Shown: positions 17,635 to 25,515 of the stretch, one piece after another
Position numbering within the stretch: the first letter of the stretch is position 1
Layout of the letters: the number at the start of each line of letters is the position of its first letter
Virus record (IMG/VR): IMGVR_UViG_3300028394_000086
Location: 1 to 58,473 of that record
Strand: one strand, 5' to 3'
DNA length: 58,473 nucleotides
Origin: a virus
Made by a program: the position numbers and the translations under genes
The notes under the pieces: generated by a model
The model's input: only the letters and a program-made list of their open reading frames with translations
The model's database searches: none
Told to the model about the DNA's origin: nothing

Positions 17635-18158
17635 TTATTCCGGGCAACGATCCACGTTTGAAGCAAGTGTGTAAGCCATTCAATTTTGATGTTGGCTACA
17701 CAATGGAAGATGGTAGCATCCTCTCAGCCGAGAAGCTTTTCTATCTTCTCAAAGAACAGATGATTGCTAACAAAGGTGTAGGTTTGTCTGCTTGTCAGAT
17801 TGGCATTATGACACGCGCATTTGTTATTGGCAACTTTACCGACCCCGATAGTGTGATTTCTGTTTTCAATCCGCGCATCGTAACAATGAATGATGATACT
17901 GTTGTGTATGAAGAGGGTTGCATTTCATACCCTGGTTTGTTTATGAAAGTGAAGCGCCCCAAAGAGTTTGAGGTTCGTTTCTCTGGTTGGGATGGCGTTG
18001 CTGGTACCACGATGTTCAAGGGCTACACAGCCAGAGTATTTCTCCATGAGCTAGACCATCTCGATGGCATTACCTTTCAAAGTAAGGCTAGTCGTTTTCA
18101 TTTGGAACAAGCTATCAATCAATTAAAGAAAATGAATAGAATAAAGAAACATGCATAG
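17631..18158 (+). CDS. def: Peptide deformylase
   Basis: 175 aa. All three PDF motifs are present: GVGLSACQ (49-56), EGCIS (95-99, metal Cys97) and HELDH (139-143, metal His pair with catalytic Glu). It removes the formyl group from nascent proteins. Motif I has SAC instead of the usual AAP, seen in other phage and some organellar enzymes. It overlaps the end of gp46 (ATGA) and is thus expressed with the recombination operon. Marine T4-like phages also carry PDF genes. Confidence 0.93.
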   Translation: MIIPGNDPRLKQVCKPFNFDVGYTMEDGSILSAEKLFYLLKEQMIANKGVGLSACQIGIMTRAFVIGNFTDPDSVISVFNPRIVTMNDDTVVYEEGCISYPGLFMKVKRPKEFEVRFSGWDGVAGTTMFKGYTARVFLHELDHLDGITFQSKASRFHLEQAINQLKKMNRIKKHA

Positions 18159-18165
18159 AAAACGC

Positions 18166-18194
18166 TTGACAAACTCTTCAAATCTGTTTATAAT
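18166..18194 (+). promoter_or_regulatory. Perfect consensus early promoter before the C5-methyltransferase
   Basis: TTGACA, 17 nt, TATAAT. Predicted +1 is about 18201, leaving only 8 nt before the TTG start at 18209. Confidence 0.88.
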
Positions 18195-18208
18195 GCAAAT
18201 AATAGAGA

Positions 18209-19504
18209 TTGGACAAAACATTGACAAAATATATTCCATACACAGTTGACGATATCAAAAAGTCTTCAGCCCGAGAGCTATTCACCGTCGTATCCACTTT
18301 TGCTGGTGGTGGTGGTTCATCAACTGGCTATCGCATCGCCGGCGGTAAAGTTATTGCCATGAATGAATTTGTAGAAGAAGCCATAAAAACATATTCAACA
18401 AATTTTCCAGATACCAAGATTATCCCAGGCGATATCAAAAAGCTTACTGGGCTTGATTTTCTTCGTGAAGCAAATCTCAAGCCTGGTGAACTTGATATCT
18501 TCGATGGGTCACCTCCTTGCTCCGCGTTCTCTGTTGCTGGTAAACGAGAGAAGCAATGGAAGGGTGCTATAAAGAAAACCGATAGCTCGTTTGAGATTGA
18601 CGAATATGGTGAGCTAGAATTCGTCGAGGGTGAGACGTTTACGAAAACAGGCATCAAAACTTATAGTGATGGTATGGTTGTTGAAGCTATTGAAGATTTA
18701 TTCCTAGAGTTCGTTCGCATCGCAAAAGATATCAAGCCTAAGGTTATCGTTGCAGAAAACGTCAAGGGTATCACAATGGGCGAAGCGCGCAAGAAGCTTG
18801 TAGAGTTTCAGAACGCATTTGAAAACATTGAACCTGGTTATGTTGTCACGCATCACGTTTTGAGCGCCGCAAATTATGGAGTTCCGCAAGCGCGTGAGAG
18901 ACTGTTCTTTGTCTGTGTGCGTAGTGATGTTGCTAGTGTGATCGGTATGAACTGGATGAATGCCGAGACAATGACAAAGCCACCCGAAACAACTCCTATC
19001 ATTCGTTCTGGTGGGCGTCGTCTAAGCGAGAATAGTCAACACATCTCATTGCGCGAAGCAATTGAAGATATCGAAAATGATCCTGAAGAAATCCAGATGC
19101 TTAAGGATTATGTGATGGGTGGCTTTCAAAAAGATTGGATCACGAAGCTTCCATTTAATCCCAAGCGTCATACCAAGCCGAGCGATACTGAGTATCGGTC
19201 ATGGAATCCTACAGGTTCATGTTTCAATATGATTCGCCCTTGCCCAGAACTTCCATGCCCTACTCTAACGCAGAGAGGGCAACAGCTTTCTGTGTCTGGT
19301 GTGTTTCATTACGCAGAGAATAGAAAGTTTACCATCAAAGAGTTGAAACGAATCATGAGTCTTCCAGAAGACTACATATTGTCTGGAAACTTTGATAAGC
19401 AAGCAGAACGAATCGGGCGCATGGTTGCTCCTAAAATGATGGGTGCGCTTGCGTCTAACATCTACAATAAAATATTGAAACCCTATAAGGAAGCTACACA
19501 ATGA
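18209..19504 (+). CDS. DNA cytosine C5-methyltransferase with altered motif X
   Basis: 431 aa. It shows motif I FAGGGGSS (31-38), motif IV SPPCSAFS with catalytic Cys104, motif VI AENV (182-185), motif VIII QARER (227-231) and a motif IX/X region ending QAERIGRMVAP. In ordinary C5 enzymes the last block reads GN; here the Asn is Arg404. That Asn lies at the cofactor pocket, and Asn-to-Lys in M.MpeI is known to allow carboxy-SAM. No ATG occurs before motif I, so TTG 18209 (or TTG 18221) is the start, with a leader of only about 8 nt. It overlaps the CmoA-like gene (ATGA). The target site cannot be read from the sequence. Confidence 0.93.
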   Translation: MDKTLTKYIPYTVDDIKKSSARELFTVVSTFAGGGGSSTGYRIAGGKVIAMNEFVEEAIKTYSTNFPDTKIIPGDIKKLTGLDFLREANLKPGELDIFDGSPPCSAFSVAGKREKQWKGAIKKTDSSFEIDEYGELEFVEGETFTKTGIKTYSDGMVVEAIEDLFLEFVRIAKDIKPKVIVAENVKGITMGEARKKLVEFQNAFENIEPGYVVTHHVLSAANYGVPQARERLFFVCVRSDVASVIGMNWMNAETMTKPPETTPIIRSGGRRLSENSQHISLREAIEDIENDPEEIQMLKDYVMGGFQKDWITKLPFNPKRHTKPSDTEYRSWNPTGSCFNMIRPCPELPCPTLTQRGQQLSVSGVFHYAENRKFTIKELKRIMSLPEDYILSGNFDKQAERIGRMVAPKMMGALASNIYNKILKPYKEATQ

Positions 19505-20193
19505 CAGGTCAGTTCACGTTCGCGACACGCGAAGAAGGCTTTGATACGCACATCGACACATCCATTCGCGGCTACAGTGATCTGTGGCAAGACGTTGTGG
19601 ATATCTCCCAGTACTTTGTTGAGAATGATACCAGCGTGGTCGATATTGGTTGCTCGACAGGTAAGATGTTAAAGAGTATGATTAACCAGAACACGTTTGC
19701 ACCTAACGCAATTTATACAGGTCTAGAGATTGAACCTGAGTTTTGGGGACCATACGATCAGGACGAAAAGGATTTCGACAACCTCACATATCACAAGGGT
19801 GATGCTAATGGGTATTATTTCGACAACTGTTCATATGTCACGTCCATCTTCACACTTCAGTTCATGCCGTACCATGATCGTATGCATCTAATCAGTCGCG
19901 TATTCAATGGATTGAACCCTGGTGGTGCTTTTGTCTTCGCGGAGAAGACGATGCCTGAGAATGTACGAATCCATGAAATTCGCACCTTTACCTATTATGA
20001 TTACAAGCGCCGCACGTTTACCACCGACGATATCATGGACAAGGAGCATCAGCTCCGTCATATGACCAAACCAAACACCCGTGGCGAGCTAATCAAGGTC
20101 TGTCTAGACGCCGGCTTTCAAGCGGTTGACACCTTCTGGCAGAACCACGCCTTTACAGGGTTCATTGCGTTGAAGGGAACGACACAAAAGTAA
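19501..20193 (+). CDS. CmoA-like (carboxy-SAM synthase family) protein
   Basis: 230 aa class I SAM-binding fold. It aligns end to end with E. coli CmoA (247 aa): SIRGYSDLW with SVPGYSNII, VVDIGCSTG with VYDLGCSLG, FTLQF identical, GLNPGGAFVFAEK with GLNPGGALVLSEK, DYKR with DFKR, and DAGF and FIALK near the end. CmoA converts SAM plus prephenate to carboxy-SAM, normally for tRNA wobble uridine. Here no CmoB is seen and the gene overlaps a DNA C5-methyltransferase by 4 nt. The CmoA carboxylate-binding Arg199 aligns to Glu or His in my hand alignment, so the donor may differ. A plain methyltransferase remains possible. Confidence 0.75.
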   Translation: MTGQFTFATREEGFDTHIDTSIRGYSDLWQDVVDISQYFVENDTSVVDIGCSTGKMLKSMINQNTFAPNAIYTGLEIEPEFWGPYDQDEKDFDNLTYHKGDANGYYFDNCSYVTSIFTLQFMPYHDRMHLISRVFNGLNPGGAFVFAEKTMPENVRIHEIRTFTYYDYKRRTFTTDDIMDKEHQLRHMTKPNTRGELIKVCLDAGFQAVDTFWQNHAFTGFIALKGTTQK

Positions 20194-20259
20194 CATAAAA
20201 TGTTTCAAAAATAATTGAAAAAACACCAAAATACCTGAAAATAATTGGCAAACAATTTC

Positions 20260-20298
20260 AATGGCTTAGCGGAGATGATCCCTAAGCCATTGTTTTTG
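20260..20298 (+). terminator. Intrinsic terminator after the CmoA-like gene
   Basis: AATGGCTTAG and CTAAGCCATT form a perfect 10-bp stem with a 12-nt loop, followed by GTTTTTG. It isolates the methyltransferase pair from the next operon. The 186-nt gap to 20380 otherwise holds only AT-rich sequence and the next promoter. Confidence 0.88.
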
Positions 20299-20313
20299 CT
20301 TGTTTTTCTAGCC

Positions 20314-20342
20314 TTGACAATGAGGTGGTTCTTTGCTATTAT
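20314..20342 (+). promoter_or_regulatory. Early promoter of the small-gene cluster
   Basis: TTGACA, 17 nt, TATTAT. It drives five short genes up to 21635. Confidence 0.85.
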
Positions 20343-20379
20343 AAGAATATAAGATGAATTGAAAGACGAGAGACACACC

Positions 20380-20586
20380 ATGAGCGTAGCAACAAACCCC
20401 AACCGCCGTCAAGCCCTTCGCGAAGCAACCCAAGATGCTATTGCTCAGTTCATGCAGAACGGCGGCTATGTGACCCGTTGCGAGACTTCTACTGCTAAGG
20501 TCAAGACGTTTCGCCACTTTGCTTCCATTGCCTCGCAAGGCCGCAAATTGACCACCCTCCGCAATGCCGGCTTTGCTTCTCGCTAA
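20380..20586 (+). CDS. Small unrecognised early protein
   Basis: 68 aa, basic, Ala/Arg/Thr-rich (MSVATNPNRRQALREATQDA...). No family recognised. ATG 20380 is preferred over the in-frame TTG at 20359. It is the first gene of a cluster with clearly higher GC than the rest of the window. Small basic early proteins of T4-like phages often act on host machinery, but nothing here proves it. Confidence 0.65.
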   Translation: MSVATNPNRRQALREATQDAIAQFMQNGGYVTRCETSTAKVKTFRHFASIASQGRKLTTLRNAGFASR

Positions 20587-20601
20587 TTGAAAGGTTCAAC
20601 C

Positions 20602-20949
20602 ATGTTCTCCATTCGCAAGCTCGACCTCTACCTTGCCGCTATCCGCGCTGATTATGCCGCTTTCAAGTTCCGCGGCGAACATGCCAACTCTCCTTGGACC
20701 GCTGAGATGGTTGATGAATTCAACCGTACCCTGACCTACGAGATTGGTAGCCGTTATGTGAAGGTCGTCAAATACGCCGGCACACCCAACGCCTCTGTCC
20801 ACTCCTTCATTTGCATGAACGATATGGGCAAATTCTGCAAGGGCGATATCCTGAAGGCCGCAAGCTGGAAGGCTCCCGCTAGGAATCATGCTCGCGGCAA
20901 TGTAGTGCTCCGCGATTACCCCACCGTCCAATGGACCGGCATCATCTGA
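20602..20949 (+). CDS. Small unrecognised early protein
   Basis: 115 aa, mildly basic, soluble (MFSIRKLDLYLAAIRADYAAF...). ATG 20602 follows GAAAGGTTCAACC, a leader nearly repeated before the next gene. GC is high: I counted 34 of 60 in 20641-20700. The end overlaps no other chosen start. No family recognised; a phage host-takeover or anti-defence role is only a guess. Confidence 0.65.
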   Translation: MFSIRKLDLYLAAIRADYAAFKFRGEHANSPWTAEMVDEFNRTLTYEIGSRYVKVVKYAGTPNASVHSFICMNDMGKFCKGDILKAASWKAPARNHARGNVVLRDYPTVQWTGII

Positions 20950-20963
20950 GAAAGGTTTACACC

Positions 20964-21236
20964 ATGAGAAAAGTCCTTCGCAAGACCGTCCGCGCTTCTA
21001 CCCTCACCGAGATTGCTAACCGTCTGTTGGCTTCGCCCTCGTCCACGCGGGATGAGCGGGTCGGTGTTATCGTTCTCTTGGAGTCTTCACTTCTCACCGA
21101 CGACGCCTACCGTGGCTATAACTACCTTGATGCCGAGCAGATTGGCTTTGAAGGTGTGCAGCCCGGCATTCGGCCCGAGCGTGGCGTTACCAACCAGTTT
21201 GCCGACACCGACAACACCCGCCGTGTTTACCTCTGA
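20964..21236 (+). CDS. Small unrecognised early protein
   Basis: 90 aa (MRKVLRKTVRASTLTEIANRL...). ATG 20964 is preceded by GAGAAAGGTTTACACC, like the leader of the previous gene. The N-terminus is basic and helical; the C-terminus is Gly/Asp/Asn-rich. No family recognised. Confidence 0.6.
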   Translation: MRKVLRKTVRASTLTEIANRLLASPSSTRDERVGVIVLLESSLLTDDAYRGYNYLDAEQIGFEGVQPGIRPERGVTNQFADTDNTRRVYL

Positions 21237-21246
21237 GGAGAATCCT

Positions 21247-21426
21247 ATGACCCAGTTGGAACACAAAATGAACGAGGGTATTGATGCTCTCATCAAGCAA
21301 CTCGAAGCCGCTAAAGATGGGCAGGGTTTCAAGTCTAAGGCGTGGGCTGTGGAGAAAGTGGCTGAGGAAGCCAAGAACTACGCCGACTATTGGAACTACA
21401 AACTGGACGATTGGGCTTCCGACTGA
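21247..21426 (+). CDS. Small helical early protein
   Basis: 59 aa, mostly helical (MTQLEHKMNEGIDALIKQLEAAKDG...EKVAEEAKNYADYWNYKLDDW). ATG 21247 follows CTGAGGAGAAT, the same ribosome site as the next gene. The open frame extends back to 21013 inside the previous gene without support. Function unknown. Confidence 0.65.
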   Translation: MTQLEHKMNEGIDALIKQLEAAKDGQGFKSKAWAVEKVAEEAKNYADYWNYKLDDWASD

Positions 21427-21437
21427 GGAGAATTGAG

Positions 21438-21635
21438 ATGGACTTTTCTTACGCCGAAATAATGGATCAGATCCGCATGGCTGAAATGACCGGTGATGTT
21501 GACGCCGAAGAATATTGGCATGAAATGCTGGAATGTGTCATGCAAATTGACGCGATTAACGAAGGCGATGATTATGAGGATGATGGTCAGCCATCCGAGA
21601 TGCAAGAATGGCAAGATTATGACCGAGATTGCTAG
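21438..21635 (+). CDS. Small acidic early protein
   Basis: 65 aa, strongly acidic (MDFSYAEIMDQIRMAEMTGDVDAEEYWHEM... EGDDYEDDGQPSEMQEW). ATG 21438 follows GAGGAGAATTGAG. The acid-rich, DNA-mimic-like composition could suit an inhibitor of a DNA-binding host protein, but this is a guess. It is the last gene before a new promoter. Confidence 0.65.
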   Translation: MDFSYAEIMDQIRMAEMTGDVDAEEYWHEMLECVMQIDAINEGDDYEDDGQPSEMQEWQDYDRDC

Positions 21636-21664
21636 TTGACAAACCGCGCGCCATGTGGTACTAT
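21636..21664 (+). promoter_or_regulatory. Early promoter of the VWA/HExxH gene
   Basis: TTGACA, 17 nt, TACTAT, starting at the stop of the previous gene. A GAGGAG ribosome site follows in the leader. Confidence 0.82.
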
Positions 21665-21688
21665 ACATAATGAATTGAGGAGAAGGTA

Positions 21689-23986
21689 ATGGCTGAGAAA
21701 CTGGTATCGCCTGGCGCGCTTGACAAGTTGGCTAAACTGCTTGCGGCTGAGAACATTGCTGTGGAACATGCACCCGTGGTCACCGCGTCTTTTGATGTTA
21801 AGAACCGCGTCCTACGTCTGCCTATGTGGCAGGAAATGACCGAAAGCTTGTACCATCTGCTGGTGCTTCACGAGGTCGGTCATGCACTGGAAACTCCGTG
21901 CGATGGCTGGAAAGGTGCTATTGACGCCGTTGAGGAATCAGACGGCCGCCGTGTGTCGCGCACATTCCAAGGCTATTTGAATGTTGTTGAGGACGCGCGG
22001 ATTGAGCGTAAGATTAAGGCTAAGTTCCCCGGCTCGCGCCGTGATTTTCACGATGGCTACAAGTGGCTTTTTGAGTCGGACTTTTTCAATGTGAAGTCTA
22101 CCAATCCCGATGAACTGTCAACCATTGACCGTATCAACCTTTACTTCAAGGTTGGTTCTCATATGCAGGTGCCGTTCTCGGATGAAGAACAGGTGTTTGT
22201 AAAGCGGGCTGAGGACATCCACACATGGGATGAGGCCGTCCAGCTTGCTAATGATCTCCTTGCTTTTGCCAAAGAAAAGGCGGAGCAGGAAGAGGAAGAC
22301 CTGGATGAAGAAAAGCGTGACGTTTCTACCCGCACCCTTGATGATGATGACGGCGAGGAAGGTGACGATTGGGAAGATGGTGAAGATGGCGATGAAGGGT
22401 TAAAAGGCGAGTCCGATCAAGATGAAGTCGGCGATGGTAATGATGAGGACAAACCGAAGCCCTCGCGCCGTAAGTCTGGTGGTCAGATAGAAGAGGCTAC
22501 CACTGATAAGGCTCTGTCTGATAAGATGCAGGATTTGGTTGATCCTACTATGCTCGGCAGGGAACTCCGTTATGTGGTGCTGCCGAAGGATATCAATTCG
22601 GATAACTTCATTGTGAAGTATGGCGATATCCTGAAGTATGCTCAGCATGATATCAACCTCGGCAAGGTGGCCGATTATCAAGCTTTTGCCAATCGTGTGT
22701 TCTCCAAGTTCCGCAGCGACAATAACAATGCCATCAATTATATGGTCAAGGAGTTTGAAATGAAGAAGGCTGCTACGGCCTATTCCCGTAGCAAGCAATC
22801 CAAGACTGGTACCATTGATACGACAAAGATCCATAGCTATAAGTTCAGCGAGGATATCTTCCGTCGTCTCACGGTACTGCCGACCGGCAAGAACCACGGG
22901 CTTGTCGTCTATCTCGACCTATCTGGTTCCATGTCTGGTCATATCCGCGGTGCGGTTGAACAGATGATTACCCTGGCTACTTTTTGTCGCCGTGCTAACA
23001 TCCCACACCGTATCTATGGTTTCTCGACCAGCCTGGCTGGTGCAGGTTACAATCATCCTGCTACTCTGAAATACCACGATATGCGGTCTAAAATCAATAC
23101 GGAATGGCGTAACATTGACAATCGTGTTGACAAGCATTTCGTATACCCTAACACGGAACTGTCACTGCTGGAATTGTTTCACGAGGGCATGAACCTGCGT
23201 GATTTTAATTTCATGTGTTCCACATTGCTTATTTCAGGTATGATCCAGAACTATACCACATGCGATCTGGTTCCTGCTGGCTATAATAATGTGAAGCATT
23301 ATGTCCGTGATGTTATCTTCAATAAATTCCGTGACCCGTTTGAGTTCCTCAGCCTTGGATCGACCCCGTTCAATGATTCCTTGATGCTTGGTCGCGATAT
23401 CATTACCAAGTTCACGAAGGAGAAGAACCTCGAGATTGTGAACATGGTAACTATCACTGACGGCGAGTCCGATCATCCATCATATATTCTGCACAAGCAG
23501 AATGGGCAACGTGGTAATTTGGCTGGTTCTAGTATCATCCACAATAACCGCACCTCGTTCCTGACCGACGAGCATAGCAGGCGCCAAATTCGTTTGAATT
23601 TTGAGCATAACCATCAATATACCTCAATGTATGCTAAACTCATCCGTGACACGATGAAGGTCAATCTTGTTGGCTTCTACATTACCAACAGTGCCCGTGA
23701 CGTTACCAGCGGCGCCCAGATGGCTGGGTCAAACTGGTATGATGCTGACCTGATGGCTAAGTCTTTCCGTTCTAATCAGTACGCAATTGTGCCTGGCTTG
23801 TATGGTCACAATGAGTTCTATTATATCAAGGGCGGCAAAGACTTGCGTACCGAGAGTTCTGGCATGGGTGATATTGCTGCGGATTCTTCGAAGGGTAAAC
23901 TGAAAACCGCGTTTGCCAACGCACAATCCAAGCGCGGTACGTCCCGTGTTGTGTTGGCTAAGTTTATCGACAAGATCGCCGTATAA
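21689..23986 (+). CDS. CobT-like protein with HExxH and VWA domains
   Basis: 765 aa. An N-terminal metalloprotease-like segment carries HEVGH (61-65) and a downstream NVVEDARIERKIK helix. A very acidic linker (about residues 208-255) leads to a C-terminal von Willebrand A domain with MIDAS motif YLDLSGSMSG (about 407-416) and a later ITDGESDHP. This layout matches CobT-like partners of MoxR/CobS AAA+ ATPases found in T4-like phages; the AAA+ gene lies just downstream. It may act with it as a metal chelatase for cobalamin or as a chaperone/protease complex. The first fits the B12-dependent RNR at 55090, but neither is proven. Confidence 0.8.
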   Translation: MAEKLVSPGALDKLAKLLAAENIAVEHAPVVTASFDVKNRVLRLPMWQEMTESLYHLLVLHEVGHALETPCDGWKGAIDAVEESDGRRVSRTFQGYLNVVEDARIERKIKAKFPGSRRDFHDGYKWLFESDFFNVKSTNPDELSTIDRINLYFKVGSHMQVPFSDEEQVFVKRAEDIHTWDEAVQLANDLLAFAKEKAEQEEEDLDEEKRDVSTRTLDDDDGEEGDDWEDGEDGDEGLKGESDQDEVGDGNDEDKPKPSRRKSGGQIEEATTDKALSDKMQDLVDPTMLGRELRYVVLPKDINSDNFIVKYGDILKYAQHDINLGKVADYQAFANRVFSKFRSDNNNAINYMVKEFEMKKAATAYSRSKQSKTGTIDTTKIHSYKFSEDIFRRLTVLPTGKNHGLVVYLDLSGSMSGHIRGAVEQMITLATFCRRANIPHRIYGFSTSLAGAGYNHPATLKYHDMRSKINTEWRNIDNRVDKHFVYPNTELSLLELFHEGMNLRDFNFMCSTLLISGMIQNYTTCDLVPAGYNNVKHYVRDVIFNKFRDPFEFLSLGSTPFNDSLMLGRDIITKFTKEKNLEIVNMVTITDGESDHPSYILHKQNGQRGNLAGSSIIHNNRTSFLTDEHSRRQIRLNFEHNHQYTSMYAKLIRDTMKVNLVGFYITNSARDVTSGAQMAGSNWYDADLMAKSFRSNQYAIVPGLYGHNEFYYIKGGKDLRTESSGMGDIAADSSKGKLKTAFANAQSKRGTSRVVLAKFIDKIAV

Positions 23987-23989
23987 ATA
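23982..23989 (+). promoter_or_regulatory. Late-box match overlapping the stop of the VWA gene
   Basis: Exact TATAAATA spanning the stop codon. It could allow late transcription of the small gene and the AAA+ gene, but may be chance. Confidence 0.35.
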
Positions 23990-24000
23990 CAAAGCAAAAA

Positions 24001-24022
24001 TGAGGGGTTGACAAATCCCTCA
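24001..24022. repeat. Inverted repeat around a -35 box
   Basis: TGAGGG and CCCTCA flank a 10-nt loop containing the TTGACA of the next promoter. Read leftward it is a stem followed by TTTTT, so it could be a leftward terminator or an operator. Confidence 0.5.
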
Positions 24023-24036
24023 TTACCAACTACAAT
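24008..24036 (+). promoter_or_regulatory. Early promoter of the 50-aa gene
   Basis: TTGACA, 17 nt, TACAAT. AAAAGGAGAT ribosome site downstream. Confidence 0.8.
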
Positions 24037-24064
24037 GGTAACATGATGACAAAAGGAGATGGCT

Positions 24065-24217
24065 ATGTTTAAAGTATCATATACTCTCAAGGATGAAAAC
24101 AAGCTTCTGTCGGACGAGACGGCCAAGTTTCGTTACCTACAGGATGCTTTCGATTTCATGCGTCGTTTGTTGGCTTCTACTGGACTTGTTGGTAAACCCA
24201 CCATCGAGCGGCTTTGA
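24065..24217 (+). CDS. Small conserved-looking phage protein
   Basis: 50 aa: MFKVSYTLKDENKLLSDETA, then a helix (YLQDAFDFMRRLLA) and TGLVGKPTIERL. It has its own promoter and an AAGGAG ribosome site 6 nt before ATG 24065 (an in-frame ATG at 24059 overlaps that site). It lies between the VWA gene and the AAA+ gene and has coding bias like them. Function unknown. Confidence 0.7.
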   Translation: MFKVSYTLKDENKLLSDETAKFRYLQDAFDFMRRLLASTGLVGKPTIERL

Positions 24218-24220
24218 CCA

Positions 24221-24250
24221 TTGACAATCCGACCTAATCCGTGCTATAAT
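24221..24250 (+). promoter_or_regulatory. Early promoter of the AAA+ gene
   Basis: TTGACA, 18 nt, TATAAT, beginning 4 nt after the previous stop. Confidence 0.82.
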
Positions 24251-24281
24251 ACTTATATGATGATGAAAAGAGGGCGATGAA

Positions 24282-25484
24282 ATGAATACCAATCAGTCCA
24301 AGTTCCTTGAGAAAGCCATCAGCAAGTTCGGTACTGACGCAGTGGTAGCTCGTTCTGAGCTTTGCGATTTTGCTTTGGCAAGCAATTTCAAGCGGGGTTC
24401 TTATCGTTGGATTTTTAAAGACGAGTATCGTGCTAGCCATGGCAAGTACAAGCTGCCTGCCGTCTCTGGCGCTGCTAGTGTTGATACTACGTCCATTGCT
24501 GCTATGGCGGCCGATATCGTTCCCATTCGCAAGGCTCAGCCAGTGGTTACCACTACCAAGTTCGATCCTAACGCCGTGTCGGAGCATGATTATGCTGCGG
24601 TGCCCGAGAAGGACAAGAACTATGTGCCTTTTGGCGAGTTCAAGATGATCGAAAAAATCATTGCGTCTGGCAAGTTTTTCCCTGTGTTTATTTCTGGGCA
24701 TTCTGGCAACGGCAAGACTTTCATGGTTGAGCAGGCTTGCAGCAAAGCCAAACGAGCCATGATCCGTGTGCAGATGTCGCGTGAGACCGACGAGGACGAT
24801 CTGATCGGTGGTTTCCGTCTTATCAATGGCGAGACCAAGTTCATGAAAGGCCCGGTACTTCGTGCGATGGAAATCGGTGCTTTGCTTCTGATTGACGAGG
24901 CCGACCGTGCTGATCCTGGCAAGGCTATGTGCCTCCAGGGTATCCTCGAGGGCAAGTCTTACTATGTGAAGAAGACTGGTGAGATTGTAAAGCCAGCCGA
25001 TGGCTTTAATATCATGGTCACTGCAAACACCAAGGGCCGTGGCTCTGAGGATGGGCGTTATGTTGCTGCGACCATGCTTGACGATGCTTGGCTTGAGCGT
25101 TTCCCGATCACGGTCGAGCAGGAATATCCTACTGTCCAGATCGAAAAGAAGATCCTCGTCAACTATCTTGGCAAAGATTTGCCCGAGGCTGATGTTTCGT
25201 TCATCGACCATCTGACCGTCTGGTCTGAAATCATCCGCAAGACCTTTGCTGATGGTGCCATTGATGAACTCATTTCCACTCGCCGTCTGGTGCATATCGC
25301 ACAGACGTTCCTGATGCTCGGTGACCGCATGAAGGCCATCAAGTTCTGCATTAACCGTTTCGATGAAGAGACCAAGACCGCGTTCCTTGATCTCTATAGC
25401 AAGGTTGATCCTACGATCAATCCCATCCCCGCCACTCCGGCAGTTGATGCTGCCTCGGAGAAGTCTCAGGAAATTTCTTTCTGA
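24282..25484 (+). CDS. MoxR/CobS-type AAA+ ATPase
   Basis: 400 aa. Walker A GHSGNGKT (about 138-145), Walker B LLLIDEADRADPGK, sensor stretch NIMVTANTKGRG and an arginine-finger region ending in ERFPITVEQ are typical of the MoxR/CobS clade. Cyanophage cobS genes are of this type. It is presumably the motor partner of the VWA/HExxH protein. The long minus-strand frame opposite it is a codon-bias shadow. Confidence 0.85.
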   Translation: MNTNQSKFLEKAISKFGTDAVVARSELCDFALASNFKRGSYRWIFKDEYRASHGKYKLPAVSGAASVDTTSIAAMAADIVPIRKAQPVVTTTKFDPNAVSEHDYAAVPEKDKNYVPFGEFKMIEKIIASGKFFPVFISGHSGNGKTFMVEQACSKAKRAMIRVQMSRETDEDDLIGGFRLINGETKFMKGPVLRAMEIGALLLIDEADRADPGKAMCLQGILEGKSYYVKKTGEIVKPADGFNIMVTANTKGRGSEDGRYVAATMLDDAWLERFPITVEQEYPTVQIEKKILVNYLGKDLPEADVSFIDHLTVWSEIIRKTFADGAIDELISTRRLVHIAQTFLMLGDRMKAIKFCINRFDEETKTAFLDLYSKVDPTINPIPATPAVDAASEKSQEISF

Positions 25485-25515
25485 GATTAATATAACCTAA
25501 ATTATGGAGAAATAT

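Noticed and set aside
24234-25295. 353-aa minus-strand open frame opposite the AAA+ gene
   Set aside because: It lies wholly antisense to a gene with clear AAA+ motifs, has His/Leu-rich low-meaning sequence and no ribosome site; the codon bias of the GC-richer region creates it.
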